From assembly GCF_004359545.1 (NCBI RefSeq), contig NZ_SCWB01000002.1, positions 1 through 64,000 of the forward strand: a stretch of 64,000 nt of DNA, given 5' to 3'. Below the pieces are notes generated by a model. The model did no database searches. It had not been told where the DNA came from and was given only the letters and a program-made list of their open reading frames with translations. Position numbers and translations under genes: made by a program. This document shows, in pieces, positions 25,532 through 34,132 of this stretch (its first letter is position 1; each line of letters begins with the position of its first letter). This DNA is from Macrococcus lamae (GTDB lineage: Bacteria > Bacillota > Bacilli > Staphylococcales > Staphylococcaceae).

Positions 25532-26158
25532 TTACCTCGTAAACGTTTGATTAATATTGCGATATAAGCACATTCGGCCGGGAGCATCATAGCTTCGTAT
25601 GAGTCGCTTCTTATTCATCTTATGAATTTGATGATGGGAGGGCCATAAAGCTGGAGCAAGCAATGTCTTAAAATGCATCCATAATGGATCGATGAAATAG
25701 TAATGATATTCATCATAGCCAATCAGCAATGTTACATGTATATTAGATACCCAGTTTTTTAGTCCGCTGCTAGTTTTAAATGTGCGTCTTAAAGGTCTGA
25801 CTCCAAGATGTGTATGGTAAATAACGACAGGCTGCCCCGAATTAATCACCTGTTCAAGATTCTTTAGTGACTGACCTGTACCATCAATGATATGTTCGTC
25901 GTACTGCTTAAGATAAGGTACGAGCGCTTGAGGAAATATCGTCTGATGAACATTCGGCTTAATAAAAAAGGGATGTCCAACGTAACCGAGTTCTGGATTG
26001 TTTGGATGTCTTGGCCAATATTTCATCAGTTTGTCTGCACTGATGAAATGCTGATTATATTGGAGGAGCATAGCCGCTGCAACTCCTTCACAACCCATGA
26101 TTATAGGTTTCGGGAATAACTGGCTGATCGGTTGAACCGGTAGAAGTAATGGATCTAT
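25532..26158 (-). CDS. C39-like cysteine peptidase, probable ATA start
   Basis: A roughly 208-residue papain-fold peptidase-like protein (C39/YvpB type). The catalytic Cys lies in MGCEGVAAAMLLQY, His in NIHVTLLIGYDEY and Asp in YFIDPLW. Conserved upstream sequence (LPVQPISQLFPKP) leads into the Cys motif, but there is no ATG, GTG or TTG for it; the codon at the right distance (9 nt) from AAGGAG is ATA (26158-26156). The only ATG, 26098, would put the Cys at residue 3 with no Shine-Dalgarno. The gene is 3 bp upstream of mprF on the same strand, which suggests an operon. The role is unknown; bacteriocin or leader-peptide processing is possible but unsupported. Confidence 0.65.
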   Translation of the reverse strand: MDPLLLPVQPISQLFPKPIIMGCEGVAAAMLLQYNQHFISADKLMKYWPRHPNNPELGYVGHPFFIKPNVHQTIFPQALVPYLKQYDEHIIDGTGQSLKNLEQVINSGQPVVIYHTHLGVRPLRRTFKTSSGLKNWVSNIHVTLLIGYDEYHYYFIDPLWMHFKTLLAPALWPSHHQIHKMNKKRLIRSYDAPGRMCLYRNINQTFTR

Positions 26159-26304
26159 GAATAGTCGCTCCTTTCAGATACGTTGATTAATACTCTCCAG
26201 TATAGATTGATTCGTCGTGAAGTGCAATGAAGGTTAAACTACGTTCCAGTGACAGATTCAGTTATAATATAAATGAATATAACAATGACGGAAGGGAGTT
26301 CCAC

Positions 26305-27597
26305 ATGAAACGTGATATTAGACTGATGTTGTCAATACCTGTATTGAGCTGGGCATTATATGATTTCAGTAACACGATTTTCAGCGCGAATATCATTACA
26401 TTATTCTTTCCTCAGTTTGTTACCGAACAGCTCGGTAAAGATCCGGTGACAGAGCAGCTCGCTTCTACATGGATCGCCTACTCAGCAAGTACAGCGGCAC
26501 TTCTGCTGATTGTCTTAAGTCCGATTTATGGTGTCTACATTGATCGGACGAACAAAAAGAAAAAATGGATCATCTTGTTCAGTCTATTAGTTTTTGCGTG
26601 TACGATGCTGATGGGTTTGGCCTATCAATCAGAACTTAACCAGAAAGTACTAGGTGTCCCGTTATCGTTTCTATTGATCATCATTCTTTTTACAATTGCT
26701 AAATTTAGTTATAATTCAGGTCTGGTTTTTTATGATGCCATGATGAGCAAGCTCGCACCGAAAGAAGACCATGCGATTATTTCTGGATTCGGTGTGGCAC
26801 TCGGCTATCTCGGCACACTGGTCGGAATATTAAGCGTCATGTGGCTTGTTGGTACTGATCATCCCGGTGAAACCTTTATACCGACAGCATTGATGTTTCT
26901 CTTTTTCAGTATTCCTATTTTTCTATATGGCAGAGACGGCGTAAAGAAAACAACTTTTAAATCACAGACTTCTTCATTGTTTACAGGGTATAAAGAAGTA
27001 ATTGAAACATTTAAAATAGCAAAGAATGAACCGGCCATCTATTTATTTCTTATCGTCTATTTTTTCTTGAATGATGCACTGGCAACTGCTATTAGTATGA
27101 TGCAGCCTTATGCAACAACCGTTGTCGGTTTTTCAAGCAGTGCTTTCATCGGAATTTTTATGATGGCAACTGTTTTTAGTATTATCGGTGCCTTTATGTT
27201 CGGATATATTTCTAAAAAGATCGGTTCAGTTAAAGCACTGCAGTGGGTCGCTTTAATCTTGATGATTGCATTAATTGTTGCCAGCCTTCCTTTAGCGAAA
27301 GAATGGTTCTACCTTTGTGCAATTCTGTTTGGCATTGCGATGGGATCGATCTGGGTCATTTCACGGACGCTGATTATTGAACTGTCTCCTGAAGGTCATG
27401 AAGGTCAGTTTTTTGGCTTGTTCTCAATGAGCGGCAGACTATCTGCTGTGTTAGGACCCTTTATATATGGAACAATCACGTGGGCGCTCAGTGATTACGG
27501 ACCATTAGCAAGCAGAGTGGCGATACTCTCTTTATTCGTAATGGCACTGGTCGCATTTATTTTACATTTCAAAGTCATTAAAGCAGTAGAAAAGTAA
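26305..27597 (+). CDS. MFS transporter, UMF1/Atg22-like
   Basis: A 430-residue transporter with about 12 helices. The N-terminal SWALYDFSNTIFSANIIT motif (about residues 14-31) is diagnostic for the UMF1/Atg22-like family of the major facilitator superfamily, whose yeast member exports amino acids from the vacuole. The bacterial substrate is not known. Start ATG 26305 follows GGAAGGGAG; the open frame extends upstream to 26227, but this adds hydrophilic sequence with no ribosome-binding site. It is followed after 24 bp by the metallophosphoesterase gene, so they may be co-transcribed. Confidence 0.8.
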   Translation: MKRDIRLMLSIPVLSWALYDFSNTIFSANIITLFFPQFVTEQLGKDPVTEQLASTWIAYSASTAALLLIVLSPIYGVYIDRTNKKKKWIILFSLLVFACTMLMGLAYQSELNQKVLGVPLSFLLIIILFTIAKFSYNSGLVFYDAMMSKLAPKEDHAIISGFGVALGYLGTLVGILSVMWLVGTDHPGETFIPTALMFLFFSIPIFLYGRDGVKKTTFKSQTSSLFTGYKEVIETFKIAKNEPAIYLFLIVYFFLNDALATAISMMQPYATTVVGFSSSAFIGIFMMATVFSIIGAFMFGYISKKIGSVKALQWVALILMIALIVASLPLAKEWFYLCAILFGIAMGSIWVISRTLIIELSPEGHEGQFFGLFSMSGRLSAVLGPFIYGTITWALSDYGPLASRVAILSLFVMALVAFILHFKVIKAVEK

Positions 27598-27621
27598 TCA
27601 AGAAACAAAGAGGTTATTATA

Positions 27622-28425
27622 ATGAAAATAGGAATAATTTCTGATTTGCATATAGACCGTGATACGAAGCGGTCTTTTGAAGTCTATATTGATGTGCTGT
27701 CAGCGGAAGTAAAATCACAGAACATTGACTTGCTACTGCTCGCAGGGGATATTTCCAATGATTATAAAATGTCTTATCACTTCATTAAGACGTTGAAAGA
27801 CAAGATTGGTATAGACGTGCTGTTTGTTCCAGGGAATCACGATTACTGGGACAATGATAAAAAGACGCTTGAGATTTTTGAATATTTCAAAAAACAGCCG
27901 GAATGTTTGATTGAACGACCGTATATTATTAATGAAGACTGGGCAGTGATCGGTCACAGCGGCTGGTATGATTATAGTTATGCAGCATCAGAATTTAGTC
28001 GTGAGAAACTGGAATCCGGTAAATTTAAAGGCAGCACCTGGCAGGATAAATTCTATGTTGACTGGCGTCTTAATGATCAGAGAGTGTCTAAAACATTCGC
28101 AGAAGCAGTTCGTAAAGACATGGAACAAGTAGGTGACCGTCATATTATTTTGATGACCCATATCGTTACACATAAGAAATTCACAGTACCAATGCCGCAT
28201 CGGATTTTTGATTTTTACAATGCCTATATCGGGACATCTGATTTTGATCAGTTATATAAACAGTACTCTATTAAATACAGCATTATGGGTCATATTCATT
28301 TTAGAAAGATGCTTGTAGAAGACGGTATCACTTATATTTGCGCCTGTCTCGGTTATACAAGGCAATGGCGCTCAAAGAATCTCGCGACTGAAATTGCAAG
28401 TGCACTTCATGTGATTGAAATATAG
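27622..28425 (+). CDS. Metallophosphoesterase
   Basis: A 267-residue calcineurin-like phosphoesterase. The five metal-binding blocks are visible: SDLHID (residues 7-12), LAGDISND (about 40), PGNHDYWD (about 71), a histidine in LMTHIVTH (about 176) and GHIHFRK (about 228). This set predicts a dinuclear metal site and an active enzyme. The substrate is unknown; homologues act on phosphodiesters or phosphoproteins. It starts 24 bp after the UMF1-like transporter, with AAGAGGTTATTATA upstream. Confidence 0.85.
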   Translation: MKIGIISDLHIDRDTKRSFEVYIDVLSAEVKSQNIDLLLLAGDISNDYKMSYHFIKTLKDKIGIDVLFVPGNHDYWDNDKKTLEIFEYFKKQPECLIERPYIINEDWAVIGHSGWYDYSYAASEFSREKLESGKFKGSTWQDKFYVDWRLNDQRVSKTFAEAVRKDMEQVGDRHIILMTHIVTHKKFTVPMPHRIFDFYNAYIGTSDFDQLYKQYSIKYSIMGHIHFRKMLVEDGITYICACLGYTRQWRSKNLATEIASALHVIEI

Positions 28426-28520
28426 AAGGCTTTCTTTTAGATACTCCGTTCTTCACAGTAGTCGATGTTTACGTCCTATGTATTAAGGAATATTACTGGT
28501 AAATGCAGGGAGGTTTTTGT

Positions 28521-29381
28521 ATGACTAATAATGCCTATCAAGTACCAGTTAACAAAGCAATTAAACTTGCTGACTATCCAGCAAGTGAGGGTAAGCAGCA
28601 AGACAATGATTATATCAGAGATGAGATCATTCCGGAACTTGTAGCGGAGTTGAAGGAGCTGCATTTAAAATTACATGCTGAAGAGGAGAACGGTATCCTC
28701 GTCGTACTGCAGGCATTAGATGCTGCTGGTAAAGACGAGACAATCAGCTATATTTTCTCGAATTTAAATGCACAAGGTTTAAAAACAACTTCTTTTAAAA
28801 AGCCGTCTGAAGAAGAAAGTAAGCATGACTATATGTGGCGACTCCATGATGGACTACCGGCGCGTGGAGAAATTGCTATACTTAATCGGTCGTATTATGA
28901 AGAAGTCATAGTGACGCGTGTCCATGACTTAGTGAAAGATATAGAAATGCCTGAATATGTTGAGAAAGAGGATGTCTGGAAACTAAGATACAGACAAATC
29001 AATGATTATGAACGATATCTGCATGAAAATGGCTTTTACGTTGTTAAATTCTTTTTCAATATGTCGAAAGATAAGCAGCGAGAACGACTGCTGGAACGCA
29101 TGAAGAATCCTGAGAAAAACTGGGAATTTTCATTTAACGATGTCAAAGAGCGGGAGCATTGGGATACGTATCAGCAGATATTTGAAGAAATGCTACAGGA
29201 AACTTCGACAGAATACAGTCCCTGGTATATTATGCCGGCAGATGATGAATGGCATAGCAGAAGTATCGTTTCTAAAGTGATGATTGAACTATTAAAAGAA
29301 ATTAATCCAAAGTTTCCTGAAATAGGTGGAGAAGATAAAGAAGAACTGGATAAATATATAAAACAGCTTGAACAGGAATGA
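28521..29381 (+). CDS. Polyphosphate kinase 2 family protein
   Basis: A 286-residue PPK2-family kinase that transfers phosphate between polyphosphate and a nucleotide. Walker A is ALDAAGKDETI (about residues 65-75), the basic lid KKPSEEESKHDYMWR follows, and Walker B is NRSYYEEV (about 124). Single-domain class with length typical of PPK2 class III or I; the preferred nucleotide cannot be assigned. ATG 28521 follows GCAGGGAGG; the in-frame ATG 28503 precedes that site and is rejected. The next gene (YdhG-like) begins 22 bp later. Confidence 0.87.
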   Translation: MTNNAYQVPVNKAIKLADYPASEGKQQDNDYIRDEIIPELVAELKELHLKLHAEEENGILVVLQALDAAGKDETISYIFSNLNAQGLKTTSFKKPSEEESKHDYMWRLHDGLPARGEIAILNRSYYEEVIVTRVHDLVKDIEMPEYVEKEDVWKLRYRQINDYERYLHENGFYVVKFFFNMSKDKQRERLLERMKNPEKNWEFSFNDVKEREHWDTYQQIFEEMLQETSTEYSPWYIMPADDEWHSRSIVSKVMIELLKEINPKFPEIGGEDKEELDKYIKQLEQE

Positions 29382-29403
29382 TTGAAATTAAGGGGACAGA
29401 TAG

Positions 29404-29775
29404 ATGAGCGTATTTGAAGAGTTTCTTAATAAAATTGAAGATAATTATCAGAAGGACAGAGTGTCTGATATATTAAACTGGGTAGAAGATAGTTATCCTG
29501 ACCTTCAGGAGGAGCTGAAATGGAATCAGCCGATGTTTACGCATCACGGTACTTATATCATCGGATTCAGTACCGCAAAGCAACATATCTCTATAGCTCC
29601 TGAATATAAAACAATGGAACAGTTTAAAGATGCGATTCAAGAGGCAGGTTACAGTCAGACGAATGGTCTATTTCGTATAAAGTTTTCAGACGAAGTAAAC
29701 TATGATCTACTGAGAGCTATCATCGATTTTAATATGGAAGATAAGAAAGAATGCAAAACCTTCTGGAGAAAATAA
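29404..29775 (+). CDS. DUF1801 (YdhG-like) protein
   Basis: A 123-residue single-domain DUF1801 protein: ILNWVEDSYPDLQEELKWNQPMFTHHG, within about residues 21-48, and the strand FSTAKQHISIAPE are typical of the YdhG group. B. subtilis YdhG (Fra) has been reported as a frataxin-like iron chaperone. The acidic helix near the N-terminus would fit metal binding, but specificity is not shown by sequence. It follows PPK2 closely with AGGGGACAG upstream and ends in a strong terminator. Confidence 0.75.
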   Translation: MSVFEEFLNKIEDNYQKDRVSDILNWVEDSYPDLQEELKWNQPMFTHHGTYIIGFSTAKQHISIAPEYKTMEQFKDAIQEAGYSQTNGLFRIKFSDEVNYDLLRAIIDFNMEDKKECKTFWRK

Positions 29776-29776
29776 T

Positions 29777-29818
29777 AAAAGCAGCTTACATTTGATAACA
29801 AGTGGAAGCTGCTTTTTT
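29777..29818. terminator. Intrinsic terminator
   Basis: AAAAGCAGCTT pairs with AAGCTGCTTTT, extended by CA-rich pairing, with a T run after. It ends the ppk2-DUF1801 unit. Confidence 0.8.
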
Positions 29819-29967
29819 GTTCGCGCATATTTACGGAGCTAAATTCCTGAAAAATAATTTTCGAGCAAATAGTCATTACTAAATGCCAGAATATGGTTGG
29901 AATCATCATTATACTATCTATTATCATAGTAATTTTTACACTTTGAGTTATTTTTAAAATTAAAGAC

Positions 29968-29995
29968 TTGCATTTAAATTGTAAATAAGTATAAT
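29968..29995 (+). promoter_or_regulatory. Promoter of azoreductase
   Basis: TTGCAT (29968-29973), 16-bp spacer, perfect TATAAT (29990-29995), about 40 bp upstream of the start codon. Confidence 0.55.
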
Positions 29996-30037
29996 AATTA
30001 TATCAAATATAATAAATATATAAAGGTAGGTTACATC

Positions 30038-30673
30038 ATGACTCAAGTTTTATACATTACAGCACACCCGAACGACGAAACGACATCATTCTCAATGGCA
30101 GCAGGACAATCATTTATAAATAGCTATAAAGCGACTAATCCAGATCACGAAGTTGTCCATATCGACTTATATGATACATTCATTCCATTAATTGATAAAG
30201 ATGTTTTCTCAGGATGGGGTAAGTTACAATCCGGAGAAGAATTTAATAAATTATCAGAAACAGAACAGCAGAAAGTCAATCGTCTGAATGAACTTAGCGA
30301 TCAGTTTGCTGCTGCTGATAAGTATGTTTTTGTTACACCATTCTGGAACTTCTCGTTCCCGGCAGTCATGAAAGCTTATATTGATGCAGTAGCAGTAGCA
30401 GGCAAAGCATTCAAATATACAGCTGAAGGTGCTGTAGGGTTGTTGACAGACAAAAAAGCACTGCATATCCAGGCACGCGGCGGATATTATACAGAAGGAC
30501 CGGCAGCAGAAATGGAAATGGGCAACCGCTACTTGAAAACGATTATGTCATTTATGGGTGTTCCGACTTATGAAGAACTTATAATAGAAGGACATAACGC
30601 AAACCCTGAAAAAGCGGAGGAAATCAAAGCGGACGGTATGAAACGTGGTAAAGAATTAGGTCAAACGTTTTAA
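30038..30673 (+). CDS. azoR: FMN-dependent NADH-azoreductase
   Basis: A 211-residue flavodoxin-fold quinone/azo reductase of the AzoR (AcpD) family. The N-terminus [16 protein letters not shown] binds the FMN phosphate, [17 protein letters not shown] (about residues 98-114) is the conserved FMN-ring segment, and [13 protein letters not shown] (about 144-156) is typical too. It reduces quinones and azo dyes with NADH by two-electron steps and protects against electrophile stress. It is monocistronic, with its own promoter. The downstream gap holds the SAM riboswitch of the next gene. Confidence 0.9.
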   Translation: MTQVLYITAHPNDETTSFSMAAGQSFINSYKATNPDHEVVHIDLYDTFIPLIDKDVFSGWGKLQSGEEFNKLSETEQQKVNRLNELSDQFAAADKYVFVTPFWNFSFPAVMKAYIDAVAVAGKAFKYTAEGAVGLLTDKKALHIQARGGYYTEGPAAEMEMGNRYLKTIMSFMGVPTYEELIIEGHNANPEKAEEIKADGMKRGKELGQTF

Positions 30674-30727
30674 TACTAGCGATTTTCAAAATTCTTTAGT
30701 ATAATAGATTTACAAATTAATAGCTCG

Positions 30728-30829
30728 TATCTTATTCAGAGCAGGTGGAGGGACTTGGCCCTATGAAACCTCAGCAACAGGCTTACGCACTGTGCTAATT
30801 CCAACAAGTATATCTTGGAAGATAAGAAG
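30728..30829 (+). ncRNA. SAM-I (S-box) riboswitch
   Basis: Highly conserved S-box sequence: the kink-turn region CAGAGCAGGTGGAGGGAC, then GGCCCTATGAAACC, GCAAC and GTGCTAATTCC. P1 is closed by TCTTAT (30730-30735) with ATAAGA (30822-30827). The P1 3' strand continues into AAGAAGA (30824-30830), which can instead pair with TCTTCTT (30846-30852) as antiterminator. This is the standard off-switch: SAM binding frees the terminator at 30841-30875. It controls only the 98-residue protein gene at 30903. Confidence 0.93.
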
Positions 30830-30840
30830 ATTCTCTAACG

Positions 30841-30875
30841 ATAGCTCTTCTTGATTTTAAGATGAGCTATTTTTT
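30841..30875 (+). terminator. Riboswitch-controlled terminator
   Basis: ATAGCTCTTCTT (30841-30852) pairs with AAGATGAGCTAT (30859-30870), followed by TTTTT. Its 5' arm overlaps the antiterminator partner of the SAM-I riboswitch. Confidence 0.85.
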
Positions 30876-30902
30876 GTAACTAAAATTTAGGAGGCAAAAA
30901 AG

Positions 30903-31199
30903 ATGAGAACAAGAGCAGATATTTTAGCAGATTTAGAACTGGTGGAATCATACACGCCGACAAACTATGCAAGTTCAATGTTAAGAGCAAACGACAGAAA
31001 TCGTCTGCGAAAAGAGCTGGAAGAAGTAGAACAAAGTGTAAGAAAGTTGGATTTTTATCGTAATCGCCAGACCGAGAAAACAACTGATGCATCAAAAACA
31101 GTTGAAGAACCAGAAGTTAATGACGCTAAAGAATTAAAATTTGAGATGGACGGTTATACAGTAGAAGTTAAAATTTATAAGACAATACAGCGGTTATAA
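30903..31199 (+). CDS. Unknown 98-residue protein under SAM-riboswitch control
   Basis: I do not recognise this protein. It starts MRTRADILADLELVE, has a charged helical stretch with coiled-coil character (about residues 30-52, NDRNRLRKELEEVEQSVRKL), a flexible acidic/Thr linker (about 57-78) and a short beta-like C-terminus (FEMDGYTVEVKIYKTI). There is no signal peptide or membrane helix. AGGAGG lies 8 nt before the ATG, a strong start. Length, strand and position directly behind the riboswitch terminator leave little doubt that it is the regulated gene. Known S-box targets make or import methionine, cysteine or SAM; this protein looks like none of them. Confidence 0.8.
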   Translation: MRTRADILADLELVESYTPTNYASSMLRANDRNRLRKELEEVEQSVRKLDFYRNRQTEKTTDASKTVEEPEVNDAKELKFEMDGYTVEVKIYKTIQRL

Positions 31200-31220
31200 T
31201 TATATTAAATACTTATCCAA

Positions 31221-31264
31221 ACAAAGCACCTTGGATCCTATTTAAAGGAACCAAGGTGCTTTGT
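31221..31264. terminator. Bidirectional intrinsic terminator
   Basis: ACAAAGCACCTTGG (31221-31234) pairs with CCAAGGTGCTTTGT (31251-31264). It lies between the convergent 98-residue gene and the kyn operon. Confidence 0.85.
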
Positions 31265-32107
31265 CTATAATTCAGTTCTGAGCTGCCAGAGTTCAGGGAA
31301 GAAATACTGATCCAGTACTTTTTTCAAGTAATTGACCCCTTGAGAGCCGCCTGTCCCCATCTTAAAGCCGATAATACGTTCAACAGTTTTCATATGTCTG
31401 AAGCGCCATTGCTGGAACAGATCTTCAATATCGACGAGTTCTTCTGCCAGTTCATAAAGCTGCCAGTATTCATTGCTATTACGATAGACTTCTTTCCACG
31501 CTTCTTTTACACTCTCATTTACTTCATGTGTGATTGATGGGTCACGGTCTAGAACAGCTGAATCTATTTTAAACCCTTGACGATGTAGTGCCTGAATTGC
31601 TGCATCGTAAAGGCTTGGAGCATGATAGGCTTCGAGCAGCTGGGCATGTATGTCCGGCTCATGCACATAGATTTTCAATATATAATCTGTCTTATAACCA
31701 AGATAAAATTCTATCAATCGGTTTTGATATGACTGAAAACCTGATGAATGACCGAGATGATCGCGGAATTCCAAATATTCACTCGGCGTTAAAGTCGCCA
31801 GTACATCCCAGACGTTTTTAATCTGCTGCTGAATCTGTGACACGCGTGCGAGTTTTTTGAAAGCCTCACCCAATTGATCGTTCTGGATATTGATTACAGC
31901 AGCTTTCAATTCATGTAACATCTGTTTCATCCATACTTCGCTCACATGATGCACGGTAATGAACAGCATCTCGTCATGATGATCGCTAAGTGGATGATGA
32001 CTTGACAGAAGCGTATCGAGTCCAAGATAACTGCTGTAAGTCATGTCTTTTTTAAAGTCGGTATGAATATTCTTTTCATTCTCAAATGCTTGGTGATGAT
32101 TAGCCAT
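31265..32107 (-). CDS. kynA: Tryptophan 2,3-dioxygenase
   Basis: A 280-residue heme dioxygenase that opens the indole ring of L-tryptophan to give N-formylkynurenine. Diagnostic segments are [20 protein letters not shown] (about residues 45-64, heme pocket) and [23 protein letters not shown] (near residue 240), with the proximal His and the conserved GTGG loop. ATG 32107 follows TAAGGAGGTATCTC; an in-frame start at 32152 lies within kynB and is rejected. It overlaps the end of kynB by 8 bp and is last in the kynU-kynB-kynA operon. Confidence 0.92.
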   Translation of the reverse strand: MANHHQAFENEKNIHTDFKKDMTYSSYLGLDTLLSSHHPLSDHHDEMLFITVHHVSEVWMKQMLHELKAAVINIQNDQLGEAFKKLARVSQIQQQIKNVWDVLATLTPSEYLEFRDHLGHSSGFQSYQNRLIEFYLGYKTDYILKIYVHEPDIHAQLLEAYHAPSLYDAAIQALHRQGFKIDSAVLDRDPSITHEVNESVKEAWKEVYRNSNEYWQLYELAEELVDIEDLFQQWRFRHMKTVERIIGFKMGTGGSQGVNYLKKVLDQYFFPELWQLRTEL

Positions 32108-32735
32108 GAGATACCTCCTTACGTCTGATGACAGCACGTACAGGACTTCCATCAGCTTCAGCTATGGCTAAAGGCAGAGCAATCAGCTCATAATTACCAG
32201 GCTCTATTGAATCCAGCATGACATTCTCCAGAATATAGATGTCATGATGATAGAGCGCGTGATGTCCTTGTAAGTCTTTGCTTGAAATATCATCGACTGA
32301 CGGCGTATCAACACCGACAAGTTTAACTCCGAGTGTGTTCAAATAATCAGCACCGTCAGACGTAATACCAGGAACATTTTCCGGGAAATATTTTGGGTTG
32401 TTACGTAATGACGTTTTAATCAGCACACGTTCAGCCGGTTTGGTCAGCTTGTTTTTAAATGCTTCAGCTGAAAGAGTATCAAATTCACTTAAATCTATCA
32501 CTTGGCAGTCGCCGATATAGCGATTGATATCAAGATCGAGAATTCGTCTGCCGCTTGAATCGTAGTGGAACGGTGCGTCGACATGTGTTCCGATATGAGT
32601 ACTTGTTGTGATTCTGCCGATATTGACAGAACCGGAATTTTCCTTAGTGATTGTCGTCTCATAGACAAATGGCTGATCTTCCGGCCAGTGAGCAATATCA
32701 TTCGTTAAAGGTTGTGAAATATCTATCCAGCTCAT
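32100..32735 (-). CDS. kynB: Arylformamidase (kynurenine formamidase)
   Basis: A 211-residue metal-dependent amidase of the cyclase family that hydrolyses N-formylkynurenine to kynurenine and formate. The zinc motif HxGTHxDAPxH is present as [15 protein letters not shown] (about residues 46-60), and the family-typical GVDTPSVD and [10 protein letters not shown] follow. The start codon overlaps the kynU stop by one to three bases and the stop overlaps the kynA start, so translation is coupled along the operon. Confidence 0.92.
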   Translation of the reverse strand: MSWIDISQPLTNDIAHWPEDQPFVYETTITKENSGSVNIGRITTSTHIGTHVDAPFHYDSSGRRILDLDINRYIGDCQVIDLSEFDTLSAEAFKNKLTKPAERVLIKTSLRNNPKYFPENVPGITSDGADYLNTLGVKLVGVDTPSVDDISSKDLQGHHALYHHDIYILENVMLDSIEPGNYELIALPLAIAEADGSPVRAVIRRKEVSHG

Positions 32736-34006
32736 TACGCCACAACCTCTCGTTCATTTTTATATTCCCTATACTTTTCTTCTGTCATAATCGACTTGAT
32801 AATAGACACTGTGTCATATAGTTCGGTAAATGTATTATATAAGGCCACAGGAGATAAGCGGATTCCTTTAGGCGCACGGAAATCTGGAATGATTCCTTCA
32901 GCCTTCATCGCTTTTGTGATACGGGCAGCTTCATCGTGTTCAATATATAAATGACCTCCACGTGCATGATGATCGAGCGGTGTAGTGATAATAAAACCGA
33001 GCGGCACTAAATGTTCAGTCACCAGCTCAATCAGTAAATCGGTCATCAGCAGAGATTTAGCGCGTACCGCATCAATCGTCGCCTCATTCATCATTTCGAG
33101 CGCTCCAATCAGCGGTGCAGCACTCAGCATATGCGGTGTACCAATCTGGTAGGCACCGGCATCGATTGCCTGAGAAAAGTCATGCTCCATATCAAATTGC
33201 TTGTTTTTGTCAGAACCGAACCAGCCTGCAAGACCAGGCGCATGTACATGATGCTTTTCATTGATGTACAATCCCCCGATGCTGCCCGGTCCTCCGTTTA
33301 AATGTTTATACGTACACCATACAGCGAAATCAACATCCCATGCATTCAGTTCGTGCGGCAAAGAGCCGATTGAATGGCACAAGTCAAAACCTATGACGAT
33401 GCCTCGCCTATGTGCTTCTTCTGTCAAAGTCTTCATATCAAGTACTTGCCCGCTGCGGTAAAGCACGCTTGGCAGTAATATCAATGCGATATCGTCAGTC
33501 ATCTGAGCAATAATATCATCCGTCAGTAAAGTTTGACCGTCACGTGATTGTACTTGCACTAACGCATCCTCATGATAACCTTTCAATGCGAGCTGTGATT
33601 TTAAAGCATAAATATCGGATGGAAAGTTAAGTTCATCCGCCAGAATTTTATAACGTTCCTTAGTCGGCTGATAAAGCGTTGCTATCATCTGATGAATATT
33701 AGTCGTCGTTGAGCCAGTCACACATACTTCCTCAGGAGCCGCACCGACAAGCGGTGCCATCAATTCTGACAATTCATCGGTGAAGTAAAACCATGGGCGT
33801 TTCCCTTTCATCCATCCGTCAATCCCATACTGCTTCCACATTTCCATGACTTCATTAAGTGAAGCTTCTGCACGGCGGCTCAATAATCCAAGTGAATTGC
33901 CGTTTAAATAAATAACCTGGTCATTCAAATAGAATTCATTTCGGAACTTAGCGAGACCATCTTTCTCGTCTAACTGCTGTAAATATTCCCGAGTAATTTT
34001 TGTCAT
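32735..34006 (-). CDS. kynU: Kynureninase
   Basis: A 423-residue PLP enzyme that cleaves kynurenine to anthranilate and alanine. Key segments are the N-terminal [14 protein letters not shown], a phosphate-binding GSTTTNIHQ (about residue 97) and the PLP-lysine motif [13 protein letters not shown] (about residue 235). Near the C-terminus, [17 protein letters not shown] contains the substrate-binding Arg. ATG 34006 has AAAGGGG upstream; TTG 34009 is less likely. It is first in the operon, so the cell can degrade tryptophan to anthranilate. No kynurenine monooxygenase is encoded nearby, so NAD synthesis by this route is not supported. Confidence 0.92.
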   Translation of the reverse strand: MTKITREYLQQLDEKDGLAKFRNEFYLNDQVIYLNGNSLGLLSRRAEASLNEVMEMWKQYGIDGWMKGKRPWFYFTDELSELMAPLVGAAPEEVCVTGSTTTNIHQMIATLYQPTKERYKILADELNFPSDIYALKSQLALKGYHEDALVQVQSRDGQTLLTDDIIAQMTDDIALILLPSVLYRSGQVLDMKTLTEEAHRRGIVIGFDLCHSIGSLPHELNAWDVDFAVWCTYKHLNGGPGSIGGLYINEKHHVHAPGLAGWFGSDKNKQFDMEHDFSQAIDAGAYQIGTPHMLSAAPLIGALEMMNEATIDAVRAKSLLMTDLLIELVTEHLVPLGFIITTPLDHHARGGHLYIEHDEAARITKAMKAEGIIPDFRAPKGIRLSPVALYNTFTELYDTVSIIKSIMTEEKYREYKNEREVVA

Positions 34007-34026
34007 CAACTCATCCCCTTTATTTT

Positions 34027-34054
34027 ATTGTATAAGTAAATCATCGAAGTTCAA
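34027..34054 (-). promoter_or_regulatory. Promoter of the kyn operon
   Basis: On the minus strand TTGAAC (34054-34049), 16-bp spacer and TACAAT (34032-34027), about 20 bp upstream of kynU. Confidence 0.55.
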
Positions 34055-34055
34055 G

Positions 34056-34069
34056 AGAAAACGTTTTCT
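34056..34069. promoter_or_regulatory. cre-like palindrome upstream of kynU
   Basis: AGAAAACGTTTTCT is a perfect 14-bp palindrome matching the cre consensus except at its two outer bases. It ends 1-2 bp upstream of the kyn -35 box, so CcpA control of tryptophan degradation is plausible but inferred. Confidence 0.45.
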
Positions 34070-34080
34070 TTTTATTTAAA

Positions 34081-34118
34081 AAAGAAACCCTCATACATGA
34101 AAGTATGAGGGTTTCTAT
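34081..34118. terminator. Intrinsic terminator after selO
   Basis: AGAAACCCTCATAC (34083-34096) pairs with GTATGAGGGTTTCT (34103-34116), 14 bp perfect, ATGAAA loop, with A run upstream giving U run on the minus strand. Confidence 0.85.
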
Positions 34119-34132
34119 TGAAAATATAAATT

